Shown here piece after piece: positions 15,101 to 24,885 of a stretch of 64,000 nt of DNA. A program made the translations under genes and the position numbers. Positions within the stretch are counted from its first letter, which is position 1. Each line of letters starts with the position of its first letter. The notes under the pieces are model-generated. The model made no database searches. It had not been told where the DNA came from and worked only from the letters and a program-made list of their open reading frames with translations. The stretch is from Changshengia sp963803165. Lineage in GTDB: Bacteria; Chloroflexota; Dormibacteria; Aeolococcales; Aeolococcaceae. The DNA is taken from assembly GCA_963803165.1 (NCBI GenBank), contig CAWDLK010000003.1, forward strand, positions 248,001 to 312,000. The letters are read 5' to 3'.

Positions 15101-16462
15101 ATGAGTGTGACCCCTGAGGTCGCAGCCGACGCCTCGGTGGCGCGCCCTCCCCTCCCCTCCACCCAGGGGGGCGCGACCCGGACGATCCCCGACCTCCCCA
15201 CCGTGCTCGAACGCGACCGCCGCGCCGGCGTTGAGCGGGTCATCGAGCTCGCTCGCTGGATCGTGCTGATCTTCGCCGCGGTGAGCGTCAACTTCCCCGG
15301 TGAGACCACCAAGAACCGGCCGGAGGTCAACCTGCTGCTCGCCCTCTGGGCCATCTTCACCCTGGCCACAACCCTCGCGCTCCTGGTCAATCGGATCCCG
15401 ACCCGGCGGCTACAGTACGCCATGCTGGCGCTGGACATCGTGATCGCGAGCGGCCTCGTGTACCTGACCGGCGGCTTCGACTCCCAGCTGGGACTGGTGT
15501 TCTACCTGGTGATCATCGCCAGCAGCCTCCGCTTCGGGCTCAGCGGGAGCCTGCTCTGCGCGGGCACCATCGCGCTGATCTACCTGGGCATCGGCTTCGC
15601 CGACGGCGGCCGGCTCGACGCCGCCACCGCCAACCTCTTCGCCGAGCGCCTCTTCCTGTTCGTGGTCATCGCCCTGATCAGTGGGCTGCTGTCGCGCGAG
15701 CTGGTCCAGAGCCGCGCCCGCCAGCTGACCCACACCTACGAGCTGGAGGCGGTCGCCTTCAACGAGCTGCGCGAGGTGGACCGGATCAAGAGCGACTTCA
15801 TGATGCTGGCCTCCCACGAGCTGCGCACCCCGCTCACCAAGATCAAGGCATGGGTGACCCTGATGCAGGACGCCGGGGACCGGCTCCCGGCCAGCGCCCG
15901 GGACGAGGGCATCCGCGAGCTGCGCTCGGAGTTGGAGCACCTGGCCCGACTCACCGACAACCTGCTCGCCATCGCCCAGCTCGAGTCCGGGGAGATCCGG
16001 CTCAAGACCTCGTCCTGCGATCTGGGCCAGGTGATCAACGAGACCATCTCCCGCTTCATCGAGTCCGCGGACCGCAGCCGGTTCGCGGTCAGCGTCCAGC
16101 CGGACGCCAACCGGGCGATGGCCGACGCCGAGAGGCTGGCCCTCAGCCTCGCCTGCCTGGTCGACAACGCGCTCAAGTTCTCCCCGGAATCGGAGCCGGT
16201 GACCATCGCCACCCGGCGCGACGGCCCCTACGTCCTGATCGGCGTGCAGGACGCCGGACGGCGGATCCCGGAGGCCGAGGCCGACCGCGTCTTCGCCTCC
16301 TTCTACCAGGTGGAGTCCCCCCTGCTCCGCCAGCGGGGCGGCTTCGGGGTGGGCCTCTACCTGGCCCGCCAGCTGGTGGAGCGGATGGGCGGCAAGATCT
16401 GGATCGACAACAGCCGGGTGCGCGGCAACACCTTCGTGATCGCGCTCCCCGGCCAGATCTAG
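15101..16462 (+). CDS. Membrane sensor histidine kinase
   Basis: 453 residues. Five to six membrane helices between residues 45 and 205 form an integral-membrane sensor without a large external loop. The HisKA box is ASHELRTPLTKI; the N-box is VDNALKFS; the G2 region is GFGVGLYLAR. The G1 box reads DAGRRIP instead of the usual DxGxG, an unusual change at the ATP lid that could lower activity. GGAGG at 15082 is 14 bases from the ATG, rather far. Followed by an OmpR-type response regulator on the same strand 168 bases later: a likely cognate pair. Confidence 0.9.
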   Translation: MSVTPEVAADASVARPPLPSTQGGATRTIPDLPTVLERDRRAGVERVIELARWIVLIFAAVSVNFPGETTKNRPEVNLLLALWAIFTLATTLALLVNRIPTRRLQYAMLALDIVIASGLVYLTGGFDSQLGLVFYLVIIASSLRFGLSGSLLCAGTIALIYLGIGFADGGRLDAATANLFAERLFLFVVIALISGLLSRELVQSRARQLTHTYELEAVAFNELREVDRIKSDFMMLASHELRTPLTKIKAWVTLMQDAGDRLPASARDEGIRELRSELEHLARLTDNLLAIAQLESGEIRLKTSSCDLGQVINETISRFIESADRSRFAVSVQPDANRAMADAERLALSLACLVDNALKFSPESEPVTIATRRDGPYVLIGVQDAGRRIPEAEADRVFASFYQVESPLLRQRGGFGVGLYLARQLVERMGGKIWIDNSRVRGNTFVIALPGQI

Positions 16463-16630
16463 GCAGCCCGTGCGCCGCGCCCGCGTGACCTCCCGCCTCC
16501 GCCACCCATCTCGGTCCGGTAAAGGCTCGCAACACTCGGGTAACCGAATCCGAACCCCCGCCATCCTGGTGGTAGCGTCGTGGCGAGCACGCGGCGTCGG
16601 AGCGCGGAGGCCAATCCAGGGAACGACAGG

Positions 16631-17467
16631 ATGAGCCCCTTCACGGACTACAGCATTCTCAACCCGGCCGCCTCGCTGGCCGGCCGGCCCGGCATCACCG
16701 AGGCCACCGTCCTGGTGGTCGACGACGACCCGTCGATGCACGACATCCTCAGCGTCCTCGGCCAGCAGCACGGCTTCACCATCCAGTTCGCCGAGGACGG
16801 GCTCGACGGCGTCCGTCTCGCCGAGTCGAGCGACATCGACCTCATCATCCTCGACCTCAGCCTCCCCGGCCTCACCGGGTTCGACGTCTGCCGCCGCCTG
16901 CGAGCCGCCGGCGTCGAGGTCCCCATCGTGATGGTCTCGGCCAGCTCGGACCCGGTCGACGTGGTGGTCGGCCTGGAGATCGGGGCGGACGACTACATCA
17001 TCAAGCCGTTCGAGGTCAGGGAGCTGGCCGCCCGCATCAACGCCAAGCTCCGCCGCCAGCGGACCACCCAGTCACAGGTCCGGCCGGGGCGGCTCAAGTT
17101 CCCCGGCCTGATCGTGGACGTCGGGCGCCACGAGGTGCTGCGCGACGGCAAGCCGGTCACCCTGACCCCCACCGAGTTCGACCTGCTCGCTCTGCTCTCG
17201 GCCTCGCCGGGACGGGTCATCTCGCGCTCCGAGATGATCCAGAAGGTCTGGGGCCAGGGCGCCGACCTCGACCTCCGCTCGGTCGACGCCCACGTCTACC
17301 GGCTCCGCCGGAAGATCGAGCCCGAGGGGCCGCGTCCCACCTACATCCACGCGGTGCCGGGCATCGGCTACCGCTTCGAGCGGCGCGGCCTCAACGAGCG
17401 GCTGGCCCGGGCGCAGGAGACGCCCGCCGAGCTCAACGGCACCCAGCCCGCCAGCGGACCGAGCTGA
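16631..17467 (+). CDS. OmpR/PhoB-family response regulator
   Basis: 278 residues. Receiver domain about residues 20-140: acidic cluster VVDDDP, phospho-Asp in LIILDLSLPG, Ser in VSASS, Lys in IIKPFE. The C-terminal winged-helix DNA-binding domain (about 155-255) carries LTPTEFDLLALL and the recognition segment SVDAHVYRLRRKIE, ending in the GIGYRFE wing. ATG 16631 is chosen since the receiver begins soon after; a GTG at 16580 in frame is less likely. It lies downstream of the membrane kinase at 15101 and is probably its target. Confidence 0.92.
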   Translation: MSPFTDYSILNPAASLAGRPGITEATVLVVDDDPSMHDILSVLGQQHGFTIQFAEDGLDGVRLAESSDIDLIILDLSLPGLTGFDVCRRLRAAGVEVPIVMVSASSDPVDVVVGLEIGADDYIIKPFEVRELAARINAKLRRQRTTQSQVRPGRLKFPGLIVDVGRHEVLRDGKPVTLTPTEFDLLALLSASPGRVISRSEMIQKVWGQGADLDLRSVDAHVYRLRRKIEPEGPRPTYIHAVPGIGYRFERRGLNERLARAQETPAELNGTQPASGPS

Positions 17468-17540
17468 GAGTCTCGCGACTCACGTGGGGACGGTGCTCAG
17501 GCCGCCGCCCGGACCGCGGAGAGGGTCCTGGGCGGCGGGC

Positions 17541-17942
17541 TCAGCCCAGACCGGTGTGATGGCGGCGCGGTGCGCGCCGGCGGCGGCCCTCCGGCTGCTG
17601 GAGGACCCACTGCCCACGCTCGTTCAGCTCAGCCGGCCGGGCGTCCACCAGCTGGTTGGTGAGCAGGGAGAGCGTCCTCCCCTGGGGAAGCGCGAAGTCG
17701 AGGCAGGGCATGACGTCGCCACTCCAGACCCGGCGCTCGGTCTGCCCACCGTAGATCGCCACGCTGCGGGTGACCCGGCGCTGGCTGGGCCCCCCCACCG
17801 AGTAGGAGATCCGGTACATCTCTCCGGAGCGGAGCGCGAAGTGGTCGACCGGGTTCGGCTCGATGTCCCGAAAGCCATCGCGGACGATTCGCCGCCGGGG
17901 TGGCGGATCGGAGGTGCTGAGGAGAGAGGGTTGTACGGTCAT
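17541..17942 (-). CDS. Small basic protein, function unknown
   Basis: 133 residues from ATG 17942. GATAAT lies 9 bases before the start and no Shine-Dalgarno is present, suggesting a very short leader. The middle (FALRSGEMYRISYSVGG, then SVAIYGGQTERR, CLDFALPQGRTLSLL) looks like a small beta-rich domain; the ends are Arg/Pro-rich. No family was recognised. The frame is open further upstream but the extra residues look like noise. Stands alone between the response regulator and parA. Confidence 0.55.
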   Translation of the reverse strand: MTVQPSLLSTSDPPPRRRIVRDGFRDIEPNPVDHFALRSGEMYRISYSVGGPSQRRVTRSVAIYGGQTERRVWSGDVMPCLDFALPQGRTLSLLTNQLVDARPAELNERGQWVLQQPEGRRRRAPRRHHTGLG

Positions 17943-18166
17943 CTTGGTGCGATTATCCCGAGAGGCTCCGACCATCGGCCGGACGCCCGGTCGCGGACGG
18001 GTAACGGTCGGGTCGCCATTCACCGTCCCCCGCTCTCGCGTGGCGCGGCGCCGAGGCACGGCCACACCGCTGTCGCAGGCAAGATACGACGAGGCGACTC
18101 CGACCCTCGGTGCGGCCGCGTGCGACCAAGGTACGGTGTCGGGACTGCCGCAGCGCGGAGGTGACC

Positions 18167-18934
18167 ATGGGCATCGGGATCGCCTGCGTCTCGGGGAAGG
18201 GCGGGGTGGGCAAGACGACCACCGCCATCAACCTGGCAGCCGCCCTCGCCGAGCGGGGCCGCCGGGTGCTGGCCGTCGACTGCGATCCGCAGTCGAACCT
18301 CACCAGCGGCCTCGGCCTCAACCCCTACGAGCTGCACGCGAGCCTGGGCGACCTGCTGAGCGGCCGGGTGACCGCGAGCGAGGCGATCGTGGCCACCGAG
18401 TGGGCCAACCTCCACCTGCTCCCCGCCACCCCCGACCTGACCGCCGTGGAGGCCGAGCTTCCCTCCGGCCTGCACCGGGAGACCCTGCTGCGCGAGGCCC
18501 TGGGCCGGGACGGCACCCTCGCCGCCTACGACTTCGTCTTCTACGACACCCCGCCGAGCTTCGGCTTCCACACCGTCAACGCGCTGGCCGCCACCGACTA
18601 CGTGCTCATCCCCCTGCAGATGTCGGGTTTCGCGGTGCGCGGCCTCAAGGAGGTGCTGCGCACGGTTCACGTGGCGCGCAGCAGGCTCAACCCCGAGCTG
18701 CAGATCCTGGGACTGGTGCCCACCTTCGTCAACATCCGCACCAACTTCAGCCGCCAGCTGCTGGGCGGGCTCGCCGACCTCGCCGGCATCCGCGTCTTCC
18801 AGACCGTGATCACGCCGACCGTCAAGCTTCAGGAGACGTCGCTGGCGGGCGTCCCCATCGTCGCCTACGCCCCCACCTCGAAGGCCGCGGCGGCGTACCG
18901 GGAGCTGGCCGACGAGGTGCTCCAGGTTGTCTGA
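18167..18934 (+). CDS. parA: ParA-family partition ATPase
   Basis: 255 residues. Deviant Walker A KGGVGKTTT near residue 10, Walker A' VDCDPQSN near 40, and Walker B YDFVFYDTPPSFG near 125. Proteins of this family bind DNA non-specifically as ATP dimers and position chromosomes or other cargo. ATG 18167 is preceded by GGAGGTG 4 bases away, the best ribosome binding site around; an upstream in-frame start at 18110 is thus rejected. The 3' end overlaps the ParB-like gene by 8 bases. Whether it serves the chromosome or positions a pilus machine cannot be settled here; no parS-like repeat was recognised. Confidence 0.9.
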   Translation: MGIGIACVSGKGGVGKTTTAINLAAALAERGRRVLAVDCDPQSNLTSGLGLNPYELHASLGDLLSGRVTASEAIVATEWANLHLLPATPDLTAVEAELPSGLHRETLLREALGRDGTLAAYDFVFYDTPPSFGFHTVNALAATDYVLIPLQMSGFAVRGLKEVLRTVHVARSRLNPELQILGLVPTFVNIRTNFSRQLLGGLADLAGIRVFQTVITPTVKLQETSLAGVPIVAYAPTSKAAAAYRELADEVLQVV

Positions 18935-19586
18935 CCCGTCGGAGGCCCGGCGCGCTCCGGACGATCCGGCCCGGCTGGCGCTGCGGGGCGGCGCGCTGGC
19001 CCGCTGGCTGGCCCCCACCTCGGAGTTGCGGCTGGAGCGGATCGCCTGCCAGGCGATCGACCAGCGGCCATGGCCGGCTCCCCCCGACCCGGACCAGGAG
19101 CTGCTGGCCCTGACCCGCAGCGTGCGCCATCGCGGCATCGTCGAGCCGCTCCTGCTCCGCCCCGTGGAGGGGGGGCGCTTCGAGGTGGTGCTGGGCGCGC
19201 GCCGGCTCGAGGTGGCCCGCCGGCTCGGGGTGGCGGAGGTGCCGGCCATCGTGCGGGAGCTCGACCAGGCGGAGGCGTCCCTCCTGGCCGTCTGGAGCGC
19301 CCTGCCCCGACTCGGCGCGGGGGAGATGATCGAGGTGGCGGCCCGGCTCATCGCCGCCGGCGTCACCGAGGCGGAGATCGCTCTCCTGCTCGCCGCCGCG
19401 GACCCCGAGGCACGGGCCGGGGCTCGTGGCCCATGGCCCCTCCGCGCCGACCTCGCGCCGCTGCGCTTCGCCGGCTCGACGGACCCCGTGCACCTGATGC
19501 TCGACGCGCTCGGGCGCGACCGCGGCGCGGCTCTCGCCGCTCTGCGCGGGGTCGACCCGGTGCGACTCGTCGGGCCCGGCGTCTGA
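18927..19586 (+). CDS. ParB/Srx-domain protein lacking a clear DNA-binding part
   Basis: 219 residues, TTG start at 18927 inside the parA 3' end, with GAGGTG upstream. Residues 55-115 match the ParB N-terminal domain: RSVRHRGIVEPLLLRP, then VVLGARRLEVARRLG and VPAIVREL, where GARR stands for the GERR/GxRR CTP-binding box. The usual helix-turn-helix and dimer domains of chromosomal ParB are not evident; the C-terminal part is Ala/Leu-rich helical. Probably an orphan partner of the preceding ParA rather than the main chromosome partition protein. Confidence 0.75.
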   Translation: MSDPSEARRAPDDPARLALRGGALARWLAPTSELRLERIACQAIDQRPWPAPPDPDQELLALTRSVRHRGIVEPLLLRPVEGGRFEVVLGARRLEVARRLGVAEVPAIVRELDQAEASLLAVWSALPRLGAGEMIEVAARLIAAGVTEAEIALLLAAADPEARAGARGPWPLRADLAPLRFAGSTDPVHLMLDALGRDRGAALAALRGVDPVRLVGPGV

Positions 19587-19628
19587 GAGGATCAGCGAGA
19601 CGAAACCGCCTCCAGGGATGGGAACCGC

Positions 19629-20063
19629 GTGACCTCACGCAAGCCGAACCGGGCGCCGCAGTCCGAGGAGGAGCTCTTCGAGCAGTGGGCCTTCCTGGAC
19701 CGGCTGGTGGAACGGCAGGCGGCGCAGCTGCGCGCCGGAGTGCAGGACCTCGAGGAGGCCGACGAACCCGGCGCCGGCCTCCCCGAGCTCGAGGCTCTGC
19801 GCCGCGAGGTGGAGCGACTCGGTGCCGAGCTCGCCCGATCCCAGGCCGCTGAACGCGAGATGGTGAGCCGCGACCTGCACGGCCGGAGGGAGACCGCCGA
19901 GCTCACCCGCCGTCTGGGCGAGATGTCGGTCGCCCGGGAGCGTGCCGAGCGCCAGGCCGCCGAGGCCGCGGAGGCGCTGCGCAGGGCCGGCCTCGAGATC
20001 GAGAGCCTGCGCGCCCAGCTCGCCGCCGGCCAGCACGGCTTCTGGCGCATGGGGCGTCACTGA
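19629..20063 (+). CDS. Coiled-coil protein
   Basis: 144 residues, GTG start at 19629 after a GGGA-type ribosome binding site. Residues 15-135 are dominated by Glu/Arg/Ala/Leu in heptad pattern (for example LEALRREVERLGAELARSQ), predicted as one long coiled coil; no membrane segment, no catalytic motif. It lies 42 bases after the ParB-like gene and is probably co-transcribed with it. A structural partner of the ParA/ParB-like proteins is possible. Confidence 0.7.
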   Translation: MTSRKPNRAPQSEEELFEQWAFLDRLVERQAAQLRAGVQDLEEADEPGAGLPELEALRREVERLGAELARSQAAEREMVSRDLHGRRETAELTRRLGEMSVARERAERQAAEAAEALRRAGLEIESLRAQLAAGQHGFWRMGRH

Positions 20064-20081
20064 AGGGGGCCCCCGGAGCGG

Positions 20082-20858
20082 CTACGCGGTCACCGGTGCC
20101 GCCGGCCGCCGCCCCTGGGCCATGGCGATGAACTGGCGCAGCGCCGCCACCGGCACCGGGCGGGTGGCGACCTCCTGGAGCAGCGACCTCGCGTCGTCGA
20201 GCAGCTCCGGGTCGGGCAGCTCTCCCTTGCCGGAGGTGGCGACCACCCACCCCGAGGAGAACCAGAGCACCGTCTCGAAGGCCAGGCCACTGACGATGAG
20301 GCCGTTGAGCAGGGACTCGGTGATGCGCGAGAGGGGACGCTTCGCGTTACTGACAACAATGCCTCGAATACGCTCCAGGACACCCAGCTGCTCGGCCAGG
20401 CCCACGCTCAGCGCCGCGGCGCGCAGGGAGAGCAGATCGAGAGCGGTGGGCACCACGATCCGGTCGGCCACCGCCATCGGCCCGAGCAGCGACGGTTCGT
20501 GAGGATGAGTGTCGATCAGCACCACGTCGACGTCGTCGAGCACCGGCTGGATCACCGCGCGCAGCTGATGCTCGGGGAGCGGCTCATGGTTCAGGCTGCG
20601 GTGGCCGGGAACGGTCTGGATGCCGATGGGATGATCGACGAGCGCATCCCGCAGGCTGACGCGACCATGCAGGACGTCGGCGATGGTGACGGTGCGCTTC
20701 GACTTCTCGAGGGCGTTGCTCAGACCGCCGGTGGGATCGAGGTCGATGGCGATAACGCGCAGCCCACTGGAAGCGCCGGCAGCCGCCAGCGCATACGTGG
20801 CGGTCGTCTTTCCAACGCCACCTTTCAGTGACGCGATCGTGATTATTTCAGCGGCCAC
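20082..20858 (-). CDS. ParA/MinD-type ATPase, second copy
   Basis: 258 residues. Deviant Walker A KGGVGKTTA near residue 13, IDLDPTGGLS near 38, Walker B VVLIDTHPHEP near 110. Smaller and divergent from the ParA at 18167. The GTG start at 20858 is taken because the sequence before it (-10-like TATTCT at 20870-20865) is a promoter, not code; the frame remains open upstream only by chance. Divergent from the gene at 20878, with starts just 19 bases apart. Convergent with the coiled-coil gene. The cargo is unknown. Confidence 0.85.
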   Translation of the reverse strand: MAAEIITIASLKGGVGKTTATYALAAAGASSGLRVIAIDLDPTGGLSNALEKSKRTVTIADVLHGRVSLRDALVDHPIGIQTVPGHRSLNHEPLPEHQLRAVIQPVLDDVDVVLIDTHPHEPSLLGPMAVADRIVVPTALDLLSLRAAALSVGLAEQLGVLERIRGIVVSNAKRPLSRITESLLNGLIVSGLAFETVLWFSSGWVVATSGKGELPDPELLDDARSLLQEVATRPVPVAALRQFIAMAQGRRPAAPVTA

Positions 20859-20863
20859 GTCCG

Positions 20864-20870
20864 TAGAATA
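20864..20870. promoter_or_regulatory. Overlapping divergent -10 elements
   Basis: TAGAAT (20864-20869, plus) ends 8 bases before ATG 20878. TATTCT (20870-20865, minus) ends 6 bases before GTG 20858. The two hexamers share five bases, and normal start-site spacing would place both transcription starts at or next to the start codons. No Shine-Dalgarno fits either gene. Clear -35 elements were not found. Confidence 0.55.
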
Positions 20871-20877
20871 TCTCGGG

Positions 20878-22503
20878 ATGGCAACAGCCGCATCCTTTGT
20901 CAAGCTCCTGCGACAACTCGCGGAGGCCAAGGACGACTACCTCACCGGGGCGCTCGACATCAGCTGGGACGGGGGCAAGGCCACCCTCTTCCTGGTCTTC
21001 GGGCAGCCCAATCACGCGGTGCTGGAGACGTTCGGCGGGGAGCGCCTGGAGGGCCCCGACGCGCTGACCGCGCTGACCCGCCAGCTGCCACCCCGGTTCC
21101 AGCTCTCGGCCTGGCGCAAGGAGGTGGTGCGGGCCGAGACCCTCACCTGCACCCTCGACGAGCTGATGGCGCCGTTTGCCCAGCGAGCGGGCGCCGGAGC
21201 GCCGGCGCGGGTGACCCCGGAGGCCACCGCCACCGGCGGCGTCCGCACCGGGGAGCCCGACTTCGGGCTCGCCGACTTCCCGCTGCTCCCCCTCGGGCCC
21301 TCGCTCTGGGCCGAGGCATCGGCGGGCGTCGTCCACCTCGACGTGCTGGTCCCCAGCCTCCCCGACGCGCTGGTGGTCCTGACCGGGCCCCGGCTGCGGG
21401 CGGCCGCCGTGGTCGTCCGCCAGCAGCTGATCGACGCGGTCTGGGTCGACGAAGAGGAGCGGACCATGGGAGAGGCGGCCGCCATGGCCCTGATGGGGGC
21501 GCGCCAGGGCACGGTGTCGGGGTACCGGCTCGAGGATCCCAAGCTCGCCGAGGCCCTGACCATGCTCTGGCGCTGCCCCTCCGTGTACCGTGAGATGCCC
21601 GCCGCCTGGGTCAACACCGACAGCCTCCTCGCCGACCTCGAGGGCCGGCACCGCGACAGCGCGATCGTGGTCACGGGGAGCGTCCACGGGGTGGCGCTGG
21701 TGGCCGGCGGCGAGCTGGTCGGCGTCTTCACCGAGAGCGAGCGACAGCCGCTGGCCTCCCCGGAGAGGCTGACCGCTCTGCTGCGGGCCCCGGGAGCGCG
21801 GATCACCCTGCGCCAGAGCCCGGAGGCGAGCCTCGCCGACCGCCTGCCGGAGACCGCCTACCACGCATTCGTCGAGGGCCCCGAGGCTCCGGTCATCCCC
21901 GGCCCGCCGGGCGCTCAACCCACCGCCCACGCCGGCGCCGGCGAAGCGGGCGGACCGGCCGCGGTGCCGGTCAGCCCCACCCGCCCGGTCACCGAGCCGG
22001 TGGCCCGCACCCGGGTCCCGCCTCCGCCACGCCCCCCCACCCTGGTCCCCACCGCCGCCCCGGAGGCATCCGGCGAGGGCACGGAGGGGCGCGGATGGTC
22101 GTCCCCTCCGCCCGCCGCACCGGGACCGCCGACGGGATCCGGCGCCGGCTGGGCTCTCACCCCCGGCGCCTCGCCCCCGGCCGCGCCGGCATGGATCGGC
22201 CCCTACCCGGCGCAGCAGCCGGACCCGCCGGCGGATCTCGACCAGCTGGGTGGAGTGGAGGTGGGGCCCGACGTCGAGGCGGTCAAGCTCGACCTCATCC
22301 AGATCGGCTCGCTCTGGCTGGGCACCGACGGTGCCGCCCCGATCGCCGAGATGATCCGCCAGACGCGCCCGTCGATCGAGGACGTCATGTCCGCCATCGA
22401 GGCGATCCGGCACATCGAGCTCCCCGGGCAGGAGCAGTCCGTGGTCCAGGCCATGACCCGCGAGATGCACTTCCACGCGGCCGAGTACCTGAGCGGACTG
22501 TGA
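20878..22503 (+). CDS. Large protein with Pro-rich linker, DUF4388-like N-terminus
   Basis: 541 residues. The N-terminal 90 residues (LTGALDISWDGGKATLFLVFGQ, then NHAVLETFGGERLEG) resemble the PATAN/DUF4388 type of small alpha/beta module found with response regulators and gliding or pilus proteins. A second alpha/beta region spans about 105-335, including a VVTGSVHGVALV strand set. A Pro/Ala-rich linker (about 340-465) leads to a conserved-looking 75-residue C-terminal domain (VEAVKLDLIQIGSLWLG to HFHAAEYLSGL). No catalytic motif. Divergent from the second ParA ATPase, and in line with cpaF, so a role in pilus placement is possible but unproven. Confidence 0.6.
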   Translation: MATAASFVKLLRQLAEAKDDYLTGALDISWDGGKATLFLVFGQPNHAVLETFGGERLEGPDALTALTRQLPPRFQLSAWRKEVVRAETLTCTLDELMAPFAQRAGAGAPARVTPEATATGGVRTGEPDFGLADFPLLPLGPSLWAEASAGVVHLDVLVPSLPDALVVLTGPRLRAAAVVVRQQLIDAVWVDEEERTMGEAAAMALMGARQGTVSGYRLEDPKLAEALTMLWRCPSVYREMPAAWVNTDSLLADLEGRHRDSAIVVTGSVHGVALVAGGELVGVFTESERQPLASPERLTALLRAPGARITLRQSPEASLADRLPETAYHAFVEGPEAPVIPGPPGAQPTAHAGAGEAGGPAAVPVSPTRPVTEPVARTRVPPPPRPPTLVPTAAPEASGEGTEGRGWSSPPPAAPGPPTGSGAGWALTPGASPPAAPAWIGPYPAQQPDPPADLDQLGGVEVGPDVEAVKLDLIQIGSLWLGTDGAAPIAEMIRQTRPSIEDVMSAIEAIRHIELPGQEQSVVQAMTREMHFHAAEYLSGL

Positions 22504-22528
22504 CCGCCTGCCCCGAAGGCTGACCGCC

Positions 22529-22837
22529 GTGAGCTCGGTGATCAACGTCGTCACCGGACACGCCACCATCCTGCTGGCGGTGGTGGCGATCATCGAGGGC
22601 GTGCTCGCCGCCTGGCTGATCCGCCGGGTCGACGAGATGCGAATGCGGCTGAGGCGGGCGCGGGAGGCAGCCGACCAGGCGGCCCGGGCGGCGGCGCTCG
22701 CCGCCCCGGGCGGGATCGACCCGGAGATCGTGATCCAGCTGCTGCGCTCCGGTCAGGCGGTGACCCTGGACGTGGTCCACGACCTGATGGCGCGGCGCGA
22801 GCGGGCCGAGGCGGGCGGGAGCGTCCCCGAGCTCTAG
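22529..22837 (+). CDS. Small membrane-anchored protein
   Basis: 102 residues. One membrane helix near the N-terminus (ILLAVVAIIEGVLAAWLI) is followed by a basic Arg-rich coil and then a short helical domain (DPEIVIQLLRSGQAVTLDVVHDLM). GTG start 22529 with GAAGG about 10 bases upstream, 25 bases after the preceding gene, so likely same operon. Its TAG stop overlaps the stop of the convergent gene (CTAG). No family was recognised. Confidence 0.6.
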   Translation: MSSVINVVTGHATILLAVVAIIEGVLAAWLIRRVDEMRMRLRRAREAADQAARAAALAAPGGIDPEIVIQLLRSGQAVTLDVVHDLMARRERAEAGGSVPEL

Positions 22838-23424
22838 TCCCCGGCTTCCCGATGGGCCGCGGCGGCCAGCTGCCAGGTGAGCTGGGCAGCCTCCTCGCGC
22901 AACCGGATCAGGATCTCCTCGGTCAGCCGCAGCACCTGCACGCTCTGACGGATGGACCATCCGCGGCGCTCGGCGCCCGGCGTCCCACCGCTCCAGCGGC
23001 GCCGGACCACGGCGGCCGGTCGCACCGACCATCCGCTCGGCTCGGCCGAGCGCGCGCTGGGCATGGTCGCCACCTGGAACTCCCCATCGAAGCCCCCGGT
23101 CTCGGCCGCCCCCTGGGCCGCCCCGACCGTGGCCCGGCGGGGGTCGGCGGGGTCGTGCCGCGCCTCGGGAGGGACCCCGGGCGCAGGCAGCGCCAGCGCC
23201 TCGAGCGACCCCCCGGAACGGCCCGCGGCAATCACCAGCAGAGCGCCGGCCAGCTCCTCTCCGGTGTCGAAGACGCTGCCCTCGCCGAACCAGTCCCCGC
23301 CGAGGAGATCCTCGGCAGCCGGCGCCGGGAATTCCAGGGGTGGGGGCGTCACGGCCTCCGCCTCCGATCGCAGCCTGGGCCGCGTGGGCTCATGGGGGTC
23401 CCCGTGGAGGGTGCTGAGGAACAC
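22834..23424 (-). CDS. Unrecognised protein next to cpaF
   Basis: About 196 residues from GTG 23424; the start is uncertain because no ribosome binding site is visible. An acidic, Pro-containing first third (PPPLEFPAPAAEDLLGG) precedes a stretch GELAGALLVIAAG-like core and a C-terminal helix LTEEILIRLREEAAQL. The longer open frame that continues antisense to cpaF is treated as chance. Convergent with the small membrane gene, with shared stop bases. No family was recognised; its reality rests on codon pattern only. Confidence 0.45.
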   Translation of the reverse strand: MFLSTLHGDPHEPTRPRLRSEAEAVTPPPLEFPAPAAEDLLGGDWFGEGSVFDTGEELAGALLVIAAGRSGGSLEALALPAPGVPPEARHDPADPRRATVGAAQGAAETGGFDGEFQVATMPSARSAEPSGWSVRPAAVVRRRWSGGTPGAERRGWSIRQSVQVLRLTEEILIRLREEAAQLTWQLAAAAHREAGD

Positions 23425-23568
23425 ATGGTAGTCGGGGCCGCCCCGGCGTCCAGGAAAAGATCGTGTATCGAAAATGTTGCTGAAGCCGTGCGACCGGCCG
23501 CGCAGGCCAGAATCGCCGTAGGCGGCGCGTCTCGCCGGCGGCCGCCGCGTGCAGGAGGAGACCTGTCC

Positions 23569-24828
<1,260 letters not shown>

Positions 24829-24885
24829 GGGGGATCGCGAGCCACCGTCGCTGGTGGTGGGCCCCGGCGATCCGGTCCCGAGGGG

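Noticed and set aside
18167..19586. Replication-origin partition locus
   Set aside because: The ParB-like protein lacks a DNA-binding domain, no parS-like palindromes or DnaA boxes were recognised, and dnaA/dnaN/rsmG neighbours are absent.
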